Shown: positions 27,629-37,620, counted from the stretch's first letter. The stretch is 64,000 nucleotides of DNA from Syntrophomonadaceae bacterium (GCA_012515055.1 JAAYZA010000124.1:1-64000), one strand, 5' to 3'. The notes: generated from the letters alone by a model not told the origin. A program made the numbers and translations.

Positions 27629-28939
27629 TCATCGGGGGTTCAGATTTTGTAAAAAGGCCTGAATGATTTTCTCGTAGCCTTCATCCCCCGCAGTATAGAA
27701 TTCTGCATCGACCAAATGGTCAGGCAGATACTGCTGGGGAACATATCCGCCAAAAGCAGGGGGGTATTTATAACCGCTGCCCTTGCCCAGCCTTTTTACT
27801 CCGGAGTGGGAACTGTCAGCCAGATGGGGGGGCACAGTCAAATCACTGCTATTTCTAACAGCAGCGACAGCCCGGTCGATGGCGGTTTTACTGCTGTTGC
27901 TTTTAGGGGCCGTGGCCAGATAAATGGTGGCTTCGGCCAGGGGGATACGGCCTTCAGGCAAACCAACGAATTGCAGGGAAGAAGCGGCGGCATTGGCTAC
28001 CAACAGGGCATGGGGATCAGCCAGTCCAATGTCTTCAGCGGCATGGATGATGAGACGGCGGGCGATAAACTTGGGATCTTCGCCCCCCTCCAGCATCACA
28101 GCCAACCAGAATAAAGACGCCTGGGGGTCTGAGCCCCGGATACTTTTGATAAAAGCTGAAATCGTATCATAGTGGTAATCACCGCTGCGGTCATATTTGA
28201 CCAGGGGGCGGCCCAGGACTTTTTCTAACAGATCAGCTGACAGCAGCAAAGGCTCTTCATCCACCTGGAATGAATTCACCGCCGTGTCGATAATATTTAA
28301 AGCCATGCGGGCATCGCCTTTTACGGCGCTGATGATCATCTTCATCCCCTCAGCAGTGATGTCTACATCCAGCAGGCCCAAACCCTTTTTCTCATCCTTA
28401 AGGGCCCGCTTTACCACTTCCGTAATATTTTCATCACTGAGGCTTTTTAAAATATAAATCTTGATGCGGGACAAAAGGGCATTATTTAATTCGTACAAAG
28501 GGTTTTCCGTGGTAGCGCCGGCAAGAATAAGGGTACCCTCTTCCACAAAAGGCAGCAGGACATCTTGCTGGGATTTGTTGAAACGATGGATCTCATCAAC
28601 GAAAAGGATGGTTTTTTGCCGGTAGAACTTGAGGCGCTGGGCCGCATCCTGGGCAATTTTTCGTATGTCGCCGACCCCGGCGGTGACTGCTGCCAGGGGT
28701 TCGAAATGGGATTTGGTCATAACAGCAATGATGCGGGCAATAGTGGTTTTACCCGTCCCGGGAGGACCATAAAGAACAAAGGAATGCAGATTGTCCAATT
28801 CCAGAGCTTTTCCCAGTGCAGTGTCAGGCCCGATGATATGTTCCTGACCAATAATATCTTCCAATTTGGCCGGGCGCATGCGATAAGCCAGGGGGGCATA
28901 AAAATCTTCAGCCTCGGGGCTGATGTCAAACAGATCCAA
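27629..28939 (-). CDS. rarA: Replication-associated recombination protein A (RarA/MgsA)
   Basis: This 436-residue AAA+ ATPase acts at stalled replication forks. It shows Walker [13 protein letters not shown], Walker [17 protein letters not shown], the GATTENP sensor and the C-terminal MgsA domain ([16 protein letters not shown]). I place the start at TTG 28939 because AAGGAGG stands 8 bp before it. A longer in-frame start at 28978 would put that ribosome site inside the gene and overlap a TATAAT box. It is divergent from mnmA. Confidence 0.9.
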   Translation of the reverse strand: MDLFDISPEAEDFYAPLAYRMRPAKLEDIIGQEHIIGPDTALGKALELDNLHSFVLYGPPGTGKTTIARIIAVMTKSHFEPLAAVTAGVGDIRKIAQDAAQRLKFYRQKTILFVDEIHRFNKSQQDVLLPFVEEGTLILAGATTENPLYELNNALLSRIKIYILKSLSDENITEVVKRALKDEKKGLGLLDVDITAEGMKMIISAVKGDARMALNIIDTAVNSFQVDEEPLLLSADLLEKVLGRPLVKYDRSGDYHYDTISAFIKSIRGSDPQASLFWLAVMLEGGEDPKFIARRLIIHAAEDIGLADPHALLVANAAASSLQFVGLPEGRIPLAEATIYLATAPKSNSSKTAIDRAVAAVRNSSDLTVPPHLADSSHSGVKRLGKGSGYKYPPAFGGYVPQQYLPDHLVDAEFYTAGDEGYEKIIQAFLQNLNPR

Positions 28940-29049
28940 AACACAAACCTCCTTGCAGACAGGATTATATCCGGCCATAATTTGTCCTCACTTGCACTTG
29001 CCGGGTATAGGTGCTATATATATAAAATCAGATTTAAGGAGATGTGGCA

Positions 29050-30069
29050 ATGAAAGTTGCTGTTTTATTAAGCGGCGGAGTTGATAGTACAGTTGCTGCC
29101 CTGCTTCTTAAGGAGCAAGGTCATGAAGTGTCTGGTCTTACCATGATCAACTGCGATGAAACGGTAGCTTCCAGGGCCCGGGAGGCCGCAGAAAGTATCG
29201 GCATCGAACATCATGTGATAGATCTGCGCCGCCAGTTCGAAGATAGAATCATAAAGTATTTTTGCCAGGCCTACGAAAAAGGGGAAACTCCTAATCCCTG
29301 TGTTGAGTGTAATCGCAGTATAAAATTTGGGACATTGCTAGCCGCCGCCCGGGATCTGGGGGCAGAGAAAATAGCCACCGGTCATTATGCCCGGGTGGAA
29401 TACGACAGCAGGCGCCACCGATATTTGCTGCGCCAGGGGGCGGACCGGCAAAAAGATCAAAGTTATTTTTTATATATATTAAAACAGGACCAATTAGCCC
29501 GCACCATTTTCCCCCTGGGTGATTGGACCAAAAGCAGGGTGAGGAAAAAGGCTGAAGAATTCGGTTTAAAAGTTGCCGGAGAACGGGAGAGCCAGGAAAT
29601 ATGCTTCACCACAGACCATTTGCAGCTGCTGGCTCAGCGGGTTAACTTTATCCCGGGCCAGGTAGTTGACCAGCAGGGGAATATTATCGGAGCCCATAAA
29701 GGCCTGCCCTTTTATACAATTGGACAAAGGAAAGGTCTGGGAATAAGCGGGGGGCGGCCGATTTATGTAATAGGAATGGACGAAGCCCGTAATCAATTGA
29801 TTGTTGATGAAGAAAGACATTTATTCAAACAGGGTCTCTGGGCCGGACAAAATAATTTTATAATGGAGGATGACTGGCCGGAGCAGATGCGGGTTGAAGC
29901 CAGGATACGCTATCGGGCCAGACCGTCCCCGGCGATGATTTACCGACAGGGAGAAATGATCCGGGTGGAGTTTGATCAGCCGCAGCGGGCTATCACAGCC
30001 GGCCAGTCGGTGGTGTATTATCAGGATGATTATGTAGTAGGCGGGGGTATTATTATCAGGGCCATATGA
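29050..30069 (+). CDS. mnmA: tRNA-specific 2-thiouridylase
   Basis: The 339-residue protein thiolates U34 of tRNAs for Lys, Glu and Gln. It has the PP-loop SGGVDST, the first catalytic cysteine C84 in NPCVECNRSIKF, the second, C185, in SQEICF and the GQRKGLGISGG motif. The ATG at 29050 follows AAGGAG; a GTG at 29044 is less well placed. It is slightly shorter than the usual 355-370 residues. Confidence 0.9.
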   Translation: MKVAVLLSGGVDSTVAALLLKEQGHEVSGLTMINCDETVASRAREAAESIGIEHHVIDLRRQFEDRIIKYFCQAYEKGETPNPCVECNRSIKFGTLLAAARDLGAEKIATGHYARVEYDSRRHRYLLRQGADRQKDQSYFLYILKQDQLARTIFPLGDWTKSRVRKKAEEFGLKVAGERESQEICFTTDHLQLLAQRVNFIPGQVVDQQGNIIGAHKGLPFYTIGQRKGLGISGGRPIYVIGMDEARNQLIVDEERHLFKQGLWAGQNNFIMEDDWPEQMRVEARIRYRARPSPAMIYRQGEMIRVEFDQPQRAITAGQSVVYYQDDYVVGGGIIIRAI

Positions 30070-30112
30070 TCATTATTACCCTTTGACAGCAATAAATAAT
30101 ATTAAAAATGGG

Positions 30113-30161
30113 AATACAAAAGTGACGGGTTTAGTTTATCCCTCGGCTTTTGTATTTTTTT
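30113..30161 (+). terminator. rho-independent terminator after mnmA
   Basis: AATACAAAAG (30113-30122) and CTTTTGTATT (30147-30156) are perfectly complementary and run into seven T. The interior adds GGG with CCC pairing. Confidence 0.8.
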
Positions 30162-30204
30162 ATGCCGGTTCAGGAAAAATAATTAATAAGGGAGGTAAAT
30201 AAAA

Positions 30205-30675
30205 TTGAAGCTGCGGAACATGAAAAACCTTCCTGTTTTCAGCCCGGGTCAGGCTGAAGTGGTGGGACAGGTCGAAAAAGCTGTTATCGGCGATGATTTT
30301 ACCCTGGCCTACCTGGTGATCACTACGGAAAAAGGCGCTGCCCTCATCACCGCTGATGATGTGACAATCGGACAGGAAGCTGTTATCATCAGCAGCCCGG
30401 ATAAGATTAAATCTTATCTTTATGGGGAAGAATTATCTGTATACGAAAAGAAACTGACGGATATCATTTTTGATGACCAGGGCCGGGAATTGGGTTATGT
30501 AAGTGATTTTATCCTGTGTCGGGAAAACAAGAAAGTTTGGGGCATAGAACTTTGCTCAGGGACCATCACGGACCTTCTGGAGGGCAGACAGGAAATACCC
30601 CTGGAACAGGTGCATTTTAAAAGCGATTTGACCGGCATGGCCGGGCAGGAAGGGAGCGAAATCCATGACCATTAA
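30205..30675 (+). CDS. PRC-barrel domain protein
   Basis: The 156-residue protein carries two PRC-barrel-like beta repeats (one around residues 5-55, another with FDDQGRELGYVSDFIL at about 92-107). PRC barrels occur in photosynthetic reaction centre H subunits and RimM and act in protein or RNA binding. It starts with TTG after GGGAGG and overlaps the next small gene by 11 bp. Function is unknown; the context (zinc ribbon, YtxH-like and AI-2E-family proteins) suggests an envelope role. Confidence 0.7.
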   Translation: MKLRNMKNLPVFSPGQAEVVGQVEKAVIGDDFTLAYLVITTEKGAALITADDVTIGQEAVIISSPDKIKSYLYGEELSVYEKKLTDIIFDDQGRELGYVSDFILCRENKKVWGIELCSGTITDLLEGRQEIPLEQVHFKSDLTGMAGQEGSEIHDH

Positions 30676-30847
30676 ATGTCCGGTCTGCAAAGGATTGCAA
30701 ATCGGCAGAGTCGGCACTGACCAGTATTATTGCTGGAACTGTTTTTTAGAGTTTAATTTTAACCGGGGAAATACCAATATTTTTTCTGTTGCGGAAGATG
30801 GGACACTGGTTTCTGTGGAAGATGCTTCGGCGGGACAAATTTTATAA
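30665..30847 (+). CDS. Small zinc-ribbon protein
   Basis: This 60-residue protein has two cysteine knuckles, CPVC near residue 5 and CWNC near residue 23, that should hold one zinc ion, followed by an acidic tail. It overlaps the PRC-barrel gene and is probably translated with it. No known function. Confidence 0.65.
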   Translation: MTIKCPVCKGLQIGRVGTDQYYCWNCFLEFNFNRGNTNIFSVAEDGTLVSVEDASAGQIL

Positions 30848-30865
30848 AGACAGGGGGTGTAGCTA

Positions 30866-31060
30866 ATGAACAACTACTGGGGTGCTATGCTGACCGGCGC
30901 CTTGATCGGGGCTGGTTTAACATACTATTTTATAAATAATGAGGAGAAGATAAGCTGTGCTGTCAGCCGGATCAAGGCCACCCATCAGGCGGCCAGGGAT
31001 TGCTTTGGGGATATAGAAGAAGAACTGGAAGAACTGGACGATCTGGAAGATCTGGTTTAA
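30866..31060 (+). CDS. Small YtxH-like membrane-anchored protein
   Basis: The 64-residue protein has one N-terminal membrane segment (WGAMLTGALIGAGLTYYFI) and a strongly acidic C-terminal helix (EEELEELDDLEDL). That layout matches YtxH-like small proteins. The ATG follows GGGGGTG. It precedes the AI-2E-family transporter by 14 bp. Confidence 0.65.
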   Translation: MNNYWGAMLTGALIGAGLTYYFINNEEKISCAVSRIKATHQAARDCFGDIEEELEELDDLEDLV

Positions 31061-31074
31061 GGCAGGAGGACCGG

Positions 31075-32094
31075 GTGAAAAGGATGGGGCCGAGAATAAG
31101 CAGATATATTTTGTTTTTGGTGGTCTTAACAGCCACCATTTATTTTTTATACCTGGTCCGGGAAGTTTTATTCAGTTTTGCTGCTGCCGCCCTCCTGGCT
31201 TTTTTATTGTTCCGGCCCATGGTATATATCGAAACAAAGGGCGTGAAAAGAACTATTGCCATAATCATGCTTTATTTTTTGCTGCTGGGGGCGGCGGCCG
31301 CATTTTTAGCCTTTGCAATTCCCGGGATGGTGGCTGAATTGGGCCAGGTGACCAGCCTTATCCCTGAATTTGCCGAAGATGCCAGAGAAATAACCGCTCA
31401 AGTCGATGAACTTGATGTGCCCGGGGAAATTAAAAGAATCTTTGACGAAAATGTAAAAAAGCTTAATAACTATGTCTATGAAAGTATGAGGAATTTCGTC
31501 GCCAGTCTGTACTCACTGCTGGGTAAGGCACTGGCGATAATATTTTCACCTATTCTGGCATTTTATATTTTAAATGACTGGGAAAAAATCAGGGAGGGTT
31601 TTCTGGCGCTTTTGTCCCCCCGGGCCCGGCGGGAAGCAACAGTTGTTTTCGGCCAAATAGACAATGTATTGACAGAATTCATCAAAGGGCATTTGCTGGT
31701 GGCATTGGTGGTGGGGACAGGGGTGGGGGTCGCAGCCTGGGTCATAGGTGTCGAGCTGCCGCTGCTGCTGGGGGTCATTGCCGCAGTGACCAATCTCATT
31801 CCCTATTTCGGGGCTTTTTTAAGCGGGATACCGGCAGTTGCCCTGGCTTTATCACAGTCAACGGCTGCTGCGGTCTACATGTTGATTGCTATTATAGTTA
31901 TTCAGCAGATAGAAGGAAACCTCATCACCCCCAAAATCATGGGCGATAAACTGGGCCTGCATCCTTTGCTGATCGTTTTCAGCATTTTAGCCGGCGGCCA
32001 GCTGCTGGGATTCTGGGGGCTGTTGCTGGCCGTGCCGGCAGCGGCAGTTTTAAAGGTGATCACCGGCTGGTTTTATCAAAAGATAGTGGAATAA
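31075..32094 (+). CDS. AI-2E family transporter (PerM/YtvI-like)
   Basis: The 339-residue integral membrane protein has two N-terminal membrane helices, a soluble middle segment (about residues 90-150) and five or so C-terminal helices, the layout of the AI-2E/PerM family. The motif LLLGVIAAVTNLIPYFG is typical. Transport substrate is unknown. GTG 31075 is 5 bp after AGGAGG and is preferred over an earlier in-frame ATG that overlaps the YtxH-like gene. Confidence 0.8.
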   Translation: MKRMGPRISRYILFLVVLTATIYFLYLVREVLFSFAAAALLAFLLFRPMVYIETKGVKRTIAIIMLYFLLLGAAAAFLAFAIPGMVAELGQVTSLIPEFAEDAREITAQVDELDVPGEIKRIFDENVKKLNNYVYESMRNFVASLYSLLGKALAIIFSPILAFYILNDWEKIREGFLALLSPRARREATVVFGQIDNVLTEFIKGHLLVALVVGTGVGVAAWVIGVELPLLLGVIAAVTNLIPYFGAFLSGIPAVALALSQSTAAAVYMLIAIIVIQQIEGNLITPKIMGDKLGLHPLLIVFSILAGGQLLGFWGLLLAVPAAAVLKVITGWFYQKIVE

Positions 32095-32131
32095 AACCTG
32101 ACCGGATGCCGGGGGTAAAAAAAGGGTATTG

Positions 32132-32160
32132 TTGACATATGGGCGTTTATCAATGAAAAT
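32132..32160 (+). promoter_or_regulatory. Promoter of alaS operon
   Basis: TTGACA (32132-32137) and GAAAAT (32155-32160) are separated by 17 bp, 39 bp before the alaS start. No T-box leader is visible. Confidence 0.5.
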
Positions 32161-32198
32161 GAATAAATAAATCTATGCAAGGAAAGAGGAAATCGTCT

Positions 32199-34835
32199 AT
32201 GTGGACCAGCAACAGGATCAGAAGGACTTTTATTGATTATTTTCGTGAGCGAGGGCATACTGAAGTACCCAGTTCTTCACTGGTACCTATAAATGACCCC
32301 ACCTTACTTTTTACCAATGCCGGGATGAATCAGTTCAAAGATGTATTTTTGGGTCTGGATACCCGCAGTTATAATCGGGCGGTAACTGCTCAGAAATGTG
32401 TCCGGGCAGGGGGAAAACACAATGATCTGGATACTGTCGGCAGGACCCCCCGCCATCATACTTTTTTTGAGATGCTGGGCAATTTCTCCCTGAGGGATTA
32501 TTTTAAAGAACAGGCCATAATATATGCCTGGGAACTGTTGACCCAGGTCATCGGTCTGTCCCGGGAAAATTTGTGGATAACGATTTACCAGGATGATGAT
32601 GAAGCTTTTGGATTGTGGCAGCAGGTTACCGGTCTTACTCCGGAGCGGATCATCCGTCTGGGCGAGGAGGATAATTTCTGGAGCATGGGTGATACCGGGC
32701 CCTGCGGCCCTTGCAGTGAGATCATGTACGACCGGGGCAGTGAATATTCCTGCGGGGAAGAATGCGGGATAGGTGTTTGTGACTGTGACCGCTGGCTGGA
32801 GATCTGGAACCTGGTTTTCATGCAGTATAACCGCGACGAAAATGGAGTGATGACACCATTGCCCCGGCCCAGCATCGATACGGGGATGGGCCTGGAGAGG
32901 CTGGCCTCCATTCTGCAGAATAAAAACAGTAATTATGATACCGATTTATTTGTGCCCATCATCGCCCAGATCGAAAAGCTTACCGGCAAAGAGTATGATC
33001 CTGCTGAAGCGGGTTTCCCTTTTCGGGTCATTGCCGACCATAGCCGCTCCTGCTTATTTTTGATTGCTGATGGGGTTCTGCCCAGCAATGATGGACGGGG
33101 TTATGTGCTGCGCCGCATTCTGCGCCGGGCCGTCCGCTTTGGCAAAATGCTGGGGATCGAAGAACCTTTTCTGTATAAAAATGTGGATGTTATCGTCGAA
33201 ACAATGAAGGATGCCTATCCGGAAATCGAAGAGAAACAAGAATTTATTAAAAAAGTTATCCGTCTGGAAGAAGAAAGATTCTTCGTTACTTTGAGTGAAG
33301 GAATAAAGAAACTGGAAGAAATAATCGGCGTAAATCGCGGCCAGGGTTTAAGTCAGATCAAGGGTGAAGATGCTTTTATGCTGTATGATACTTATGGCTT
33401 CCCCCTGGATCTGACGGAAGACATGGCGGAAGAAAACGGTTTAGAGGTGGATACAGCGGGATTTGACCTGATGATGGCGGAACAGCGCCAGCGGGCCCGC
33501 CAGGCTAATAAAACCAGCAATGCTTTTGCCAGCGAACGGATTATCCACGATATTCTGGCCTTGATTCCCGCCAGTGATTTTGTCGGTTATGAAAACTATG
33601 CCGCTGAAGGCCGGATCCTGGCTATGATCAAGGAGAGTGATCTGGTTAAAAATGCCGCCGATGAGGAGATTATGATCATCACCGACCGTACTCCTTTTTA
33701 TGCCGAGTCCGGTGGTCAGACAGCCGATTCAGGGACCATAAAAGGACAAAAAGGACAGCTGATGGTGCAGGATGTGCAAAAAATCGGCACCTGGATAATC
33801 CATTACGGATATTTAAATGGCAGCATGGAGGCAGGGGAAGAGGTTCATCTGGAAAATGACCGGCAAAAAAGGCTGGATACGGCCAGAAATCATACGGCAA
33901 CTCATTTGCTGCACAAAGCCCTCCGGGAAGTTTTAGGTGAACATGCCCAGCAAAAGGGTTCACTGGTGGAGGCTAACCGGCTGCGTTTTGATTTTACCCA
34001 GCTCACTCCCCTTACTGAACAGGAAGTGCTGGAAATTGAAAATCGGGTTAACCGCTCGATCTGGAATCTGTATGATTTAACCACTACTTTAACTGATGTT
34101 AAGCAGGCCCGGGAAATGGGAGCCGTGGCCTTATTCGGGGAAAAATACGGGGAAGAAGTGCGGGTGGTTTCCATCGGTGATTACAGTATGGAATTATGCG
34201 GGGGGACCCATGTTGATAACACCGGACAAATAGGTTTATTTAAAATCCTTAGTGAAGCAAGTATCGGCTCGGGTTTAAGAAGGATCGAAGCAGTGACGGG
34301 ATCATATGCTTTTGAGCATTTGCGGCAGGCCGAAAACGATTTGAAGAGAGCCGCTTTACAGCTTAAGACTACCCCGGCGGAAGTCAATGAAAAAATTGAA
34401 GCCGTCACAAAAACCATCAAAGAAAAAGAAAAAGAAATTGAACAGCTGCGGGGAAAAATGGCCCAGGCAGGCAATGAGGACATTATCAGTCAGGCAGTTG
34501 ATGTTCAGGGCGTCCGGCTTCTATTTACCCGGGTGGATCAGGAAGATGCCAATCTGCTGCGGCAGAACGCCGAAATGTTAAAGGATAAACTGGGCAGTGC
34601 AGTGGTTATGCTGGGGGCAGTGATAGATAACAAGGCCGTTATGGTATGCTTTGTCAGCAAGGATCTGCTGGATAAAGGCTTACACGCCGGAAAATTGGTC
34701 AGCCTGGCAGCTAAAATAGCTGGCGGCGGCGGCGGCGGGCGACCTGACATGGCACAGGCCGGGGGCAGGGATGCCTCCAAACTGGCGGAAGCACTGGAAG
34801 CCGCGCGGCAATTGGCAGAAAAAACCCTGGGTTAA
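32199..34835 (+). CDS. alaS: Alanine-tRNA ligase
   Basis: The 878-residue synthetase has the class II catalytic core (FTNAGMNQFKDVFLG, RHHTFFEMLGNFS), the editing domain (NHTATHLLHKAL, then CGGTHV) and a C-terminal C-Ala domain with the glycine-rich GGGGGGRPDMAQAGG. The ATG at 32199 follows AAAGAGG; an ATG at 32175 would place that site inside the gene. It begins the conserved block alaS-ireB-ruvX-DUF1292. Confidence 0.95.
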   Translation: MWTSNRIRRTFIDYFRERGHTEVPSSSLVPINDPTLLFTNAGMNQFKDVFLGLDTRSYNRAVTAQKCVRAGGKHNDLDTVGRTPRHHTFFEMLGNFSLRDYFKEQAIIYAWELLTQVIGLSRENLWITIYQDDDEAFGLWQQVTGLTPERIIRLGEEDNFWSMGDTGPCGPCSEIMYDRGSEYSCGEECGIGVCDCDRWLEIWNLVFMQYNRDENGVMTPLPRPSIDTGMGLERLASILQNKNSNYDTDLFVPIIAQIEKLTGKEYDPAEAGFPFRVIADHSRSCLFLIADGVLPSNDGRGYVLRRILRRAVRFGKMLGIEEPFLYKNVDVIVETMKDAYPEIEEKQEFIKKVIRLEEERFFVTLSEGIKKLEEIIGVNRGQGLSQIKGEDAFMLYDTYGFPLDLTEDMAEENGLEVDTAGFDLMMAEQRQRARQANKTSNAFASERIIHDILALIPASDFVGYENYAAEGRILAMIKESDLVKNAADEEIMIITDRTPFYAESGGQTADSGTIKGQKGQLMVQDVQKIGTWIIHYGYLNGSMEAGEEVHLENDRQKRLDTARNHTATHLLHKALREVLGEHAQQKGSLVEANRLRFDFTQLTPLTEQEVLEIENRVNRSIWNLYDLTTTLTDVKQAREMGAVALFGEKYGEEVRVVSIGDYSMELCGGTHVDNTGQIGLFKILSEASIGSGLRRIEAVTGSYAFEHLRQAENDLKRAALQLKTTPAEVNEKIEAVTKTIKEKEKEIEQLRGKMAQAGNEDIISQAVDVQGVRLLFTRVDQEDANLLRQNAEMLKDKLGSAVVMLGAVIDNKAVMVCFVSKDLLDKGLHAGKLVSLAAKIAGGGGGGRPDMAQAGGRDASKLAEALEAARQLAEKTLG

Positions 34836-34890
34836 ATAAAGGATTTGCCGGTCAATATGTAGAAATAGTCATGTCTAAGGAGGTGTCGGC

Positions 34891-35148
34891 ATGCCTCAAA
34901 GAAAATCTGGCGAGACAGTCAATTTTGAATTGGAACGGGAAGGCGACCATAAAGTAAGGGTTATTTTACAGACGGTATGTGAAGCATTGGAGGACAAAGG
35001 TTATAATCCCATCAATCAGCTGGTTGGTTATATGATATCGGGTGAACCGGCATATATCACCAGTCATAATGATGCGCGCAAACTGATCACCAAGGTGGAA
35101 AGAGACGAAATCATGGAAGTACTTCTAAAAAATTATCTGAAATTATAG
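34891..35148 (+). CDS. ireB: IreB family regulatory phosphoprotein (UPF0297)
   Basis: The 85-residue protein is the small regulator found between alaS and ruvX in most Firmicutes. In Enterococcus faecalis IreB is phosphorylated by the PASTA kinase IreK at threonines and tunes envelope stress responses. The sequence [24 protein letters not shown] is characteristic; the equivalent threonines are less clear here because the N-terminus is MPQRKSGET. Confidence 0.9.
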   Translation: MPQRKSGETVNFELEREGDHKVRVILQTVCEALEDKGYNPINQLVGYMISGEPAYITSHNDARKLITKVERDEIMEVLLKNYLKL

Positions 35149-35161
35149 TTGTGACCTTTCG

Positions 35162-35190
35162 GCCCTGTGCCAGCTGCACAGGGCTTTCTA
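35162..35190 (+). terminator. Perfect 9-bp hairpin between ireB and ruvX
   Basis: GCCCTGTGC (35162-35170) pairs fully with GCACAGGGC (35176-35184) around a 5-nt loop, followed by TTTCTATATTT. It may act as an internal attenuator that lowers ruvX expression. Confidence 0.6.
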
Positions 35191-35218
35191 TATTTACCTA
35201 AGAGCGGGAGCATATTAC

Positions 35219-35629
35219 ATGAGGATCATGGGACTGGATGTGGGAACTAAAAGAATAGGCATTGCATTAAGTGATCCCCTGGGCTGGACAGCTCAGGGGC
35301 ATTCTGTTCTGCAGCGCAAAAATGATAAGGCGGATTTCGACGAGCTGCTGGAAATCTGCCGTCTTTATGAGGTGGAGAAAATAGTCATTGGTTATCCCCT
35401 CAACATGAACGGCACCATCGGCCCCAAAGCCCTGGAAATCAAACAATTTGCCGAAACGATGGGGGAAAAAAGTCAACTGCCGGTGCAATTATGGGATGAA
35501 AGACTGACGACCCGCAGTGCAGAAAGGACCTTATTGGAAGCGGATGTTTCCAGAAAGAAAAGAAAAAAGGTCATTGATAAAGTGGCGGCAGTAAATATTT
35601 TACAGGCTTATCTGAATGCTGCCAATTAG
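35219..35629 (+). CDS. ruvX: Holliday junction resolvase-like RuvX (YqgF)
   Basis: This 136-residue RNase H-fold nuclease (YqgF/YrrK) matures the 16S rRNA 5' end. The acidic residues in GLDVGTKRIGIALSDPLG, IGYPLNMNG and WDERLTT are the active-site set. It follows ireB as in B. subtilis. Confidence 0.95.
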   Translation: MRIMGLDVGTKRIGIALSDPLGWTAQGHSVLQRKNDKADFDELLEICRLYEVEKIVIGYPLNMNGTIGPKALEIKQFAETMGEKSQLPVQLWDERLTTRSAERTLLEADVSRKKRKKVIDKVAAVNILQAYLNAAN

Positions 35630-35705
35630 TATTTTTTCTTCAGGTTTGACAAAGTATAGTAAGGAATATTAGAATAGCCTTAGTTTTTAGAAAGAGGTGA
35701 CCTTT

Positions 35706-36005
35706 ATGAGCGAAGAAGAATTATTCGATGAAGAATTTCCCATACTTATACTTATTGATGAAGAAGGGGAAGAACACGAGTTTGAACTGCTGGCTGAACT
35801 GGAAATTGAAGATGAAAAATATCGGGTATTAGTACCTTTTGATGATGAAGAAGCTGATGAAGATGAAGAAGAATTCGAAGTAGTTATCCTGAAGGTGGTC
35901 CTTGATGAGGAGGGCAACGAATTTCTCAGCGATATAGAAGATGATGAGGAATGGGAAAGGGTTGCCGATGCCTGGCAGGAACTGGCTGAAGGCGAAGATT
36001 TATAA
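35706..36005 (+). CDS. DUF1292 protein (YrzB-like)
   Basis: A very acidic 99-residue protein, rich in Glu/Asp with a short beta-strand core (ILIDEEGEEHEFELLAELEI). It is the DUF1292 protein that follows ruvX in this locus across Firmicutes. No function is known. The ATG at 35706 follows AGAGGTG. A terminator follows. Confidence 0.85.
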   Translation: MSEEELFDEEFPILILIDEEGEEHEFELLAELEIEDEKYRVLVPFDDEEADEDEEEFEVVILKVVLDEEGNEFLSDIEDDEEWERVADAWQELAEGEDL

Positions 36006-36026
36006 AACAGCATTCCAGTAAATTTG

Positions 36027-36051
36027 ACAGCTTGCACAAGCTGTTTTTTTT
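36027..36051 (+). terminator. rho-independent terminator after DUF1292 gene
   Basis: ACAGCTT (36027-36033) and AAGCTGT (36038-36044) form a perfect stem with a GCAC loop, followed by eight T. Confidence 0.85.
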
Positions 36052-36100
36052 GTTAATGGCAGGTATATTCTTTAATGTATTAGTAATTGAAAATTTATTA

Positions 36101-36106
36101 TATAAT
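36101..36106 (+). promoter_or_regulatory. -10 box upstream of VanW gene
   Basis: A consensus TATAAT at 36101-36106 puts transcription at about 36113, just before AAGGA (36119-36123) and the TTG start at 36130. No convincing -35 lies at the right distance. Confidence 0.45.
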
Positions 36107-36129
36107 AGACCAAGGCAAAAGGATGGAAT

Positions 36130-37620
36130 TTGGGGGCTGAAATATTGGAAATCAAGAAGCATTTTATCGTTTCTGGGATGATTTTAGTCATGATTATAGC
36201 TTTAATCGGCTGGGGCTACAAAGTATTCTTTGCTTTTGACAGTTTTCTGCCCGGTGTAAGGATTGCTTCAGTAGCTGTGAAGGGACTGGATGCCCGGGAG
36301 GCAACGGCCAAAACCGAAGAATGGTTTGCCGCTGCTGGAAATGTCCCCGTTACTTTTACAAGTGAGGATTATTCCTATGAGATTGGGCTTAAGGAGCTAT
36401 GTGTAAAACCTGATATTGCTCAACTGGTTGGGGAGGTTTGGGAACAGGAAAGGCAGCGGGGCCTTAAAAGCAAGGTTTTGTCGGTAAGTGGCGGTCAGAT
36501 CATCGATTATCCGATAAAATTATCTTATGAACCCGAGATCACTCAGAACATTGTAGAGGAAATGGGCGAGGCTCTTAATCGGGATTTTGTGAATGCCAGC
36601 CTGGAAGTCGACAGTAAGGATGGTTTGAAAATACTGCCCGGTGTCCCGGGGCAAAAGGTCGATGTTGATGCAACTTTTGCCGGGATGCCTTCCCAATGGG
36701 AGGATTTCAACGCTTTAACCGTCCCCATCGTGTTGAAAAAAACAGAACCGGTGGTTGACGAAGAACAGCTGAAAGTAATGGGGGAACTGGGTGCCTTTAC
36801 CACCTGGTATAATACGGGCGAGGTGGACCGTTCCCATAATCTGACCCTGGCGGCCCGGGCGATTAATTCCACCGCCATCCCTCCCGGTGAGGAATTCTCT
36901 TTTAACCGCACAGTTGGTGAAAGAAGTTATGCCAGGGGTTATCGGGATGCCTTGATCATCAATAATGGCTTATTTGAACCGGGATTGGGCGGGGGGATCT
37001 GTCAGGTTTCATCGACGATTTATAATGCAGCTTTACTGGCGGGGATGGAAATAACCGAGCGGCATAACCATGCACTGGCAGTTGCTTATGTCCCCTTGAG
37101 CCGGGATGCTACAGTTACCTATGGGATCCAGGATTTCAAATTTAAGAATAATACCAGATACCCGATCTATATCAGATCAGCTGCCGGAAGCGGGGGTCTG
37201 ACGGTTAATATCTATGGGCACCTGGACTTCAAACAGAATATCAGTATTAACCATGTAGTTGACCAGGTCATAGGCTTTGAGGAATTTACCCAAATGAAAA
37301 ATGATCTGGACCCGGGCACGGTAATAATTGAACAAAAAGGGCAAACCGGCTATCGATCAAGGGCCTTTAGAAATTTTTCTGATAAAAAGGGGCAAATTAT
37401 CAAGACGGAACAATTATCCACAGACTATTATAAGCCAGTCAATAAAATTATATTTGCCGGCCCGGCGTTGCCCGGAACTGAAGAAGATTTCCCCGCAGGA
37501 GAAAGGCCGATAGATGTAGAAAGACCGATTGATGTAGAAATGCCTGATGCTGGTCCGGAAGGATATACAACGGATGAGAATATTGCCGATGGTGAAGAAG
37601 CCGCAATCTTTATTGATTAA
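36130..37620 (+). CDS. VanW family membrane-anchored protein with G5-like tail
   Basis: The 496-residue protein has one N-terminal membrane segment (residues about 12-32), a putative peptidoglycan-binding region, then the VanW domain (about 225-360; FSFNRTVGERSYARGY, GGGICQVSSTIYNAAL, ERHNHA) and a G5-like C-terminal region (VIIEQKGQTGYRS). VanW proteins are cell-surface proteins linked to envelope and glycopeptide loci. The start is TTG 36130, six bases after AAGGA; TTG 36145 is an alternative. The C-terminus has a repeated hexapeptide ERPIDV. Confidence 0.8.
   Translation: MGAEILEIKKHFIVSGMILVMIIALIGWGYKVFFAFDSFLPGVRIASVAVKGLDAREATAKTEEWFAAAGNVPVTFTSEDYSYEIGLKELCVKPDIAQLVGEVWEQERQRGLKSKVLSVSGGQIIDYPIKLSYEPEITQNIVEEMGEALNRDFVNASLEVDSKDGLKILPGVPGQKVDVDATFAGMPSQWEDFNALTVPIVLKKTEPVVDEEQLKVMGELGAFTTWYNTGEVDRSHNLTLAARAINSTAIPPGEEFSFNRTVGERSYARGYRDALIINNGLFEPGLGGGICQVSSTIYNAALLAGMEITERHNHALAVAYVPLSRDATVTYGIQDFKFKNNTRYPIYIRSAAGSGGLTVNIYGHLDFKQNISINHVVDQVIGFEEFTQMKNDLDPGTVIIEQKGQTGYRSRAFRNFSDKKGQIIKTEQLSTDYYKPVNKIIFAGPALPGTEEDFPAGERPIDVERPIDVEMPDAGPEGYTTDENIADGEEAAIFID
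37501..37536 (+). repeat. Two 18-bp tandem repeats encoding ERPIDV
   Basis: Units 37501-37518 and 37519-37536 differ at two positions and encode Glu-Arg-Pro-Ile-Asp-Val twice in the linker of the VanW protein. The third copy decays to Glu-Met-Pro. Confidence 0.7.

Noticed and set aside
28940-28978. Longer start of rarA at 28978
   Set aside because: A consensus AAGGAGG and a TATAAT box lie inside this segment, so a TTG start at 28939 is better supported.
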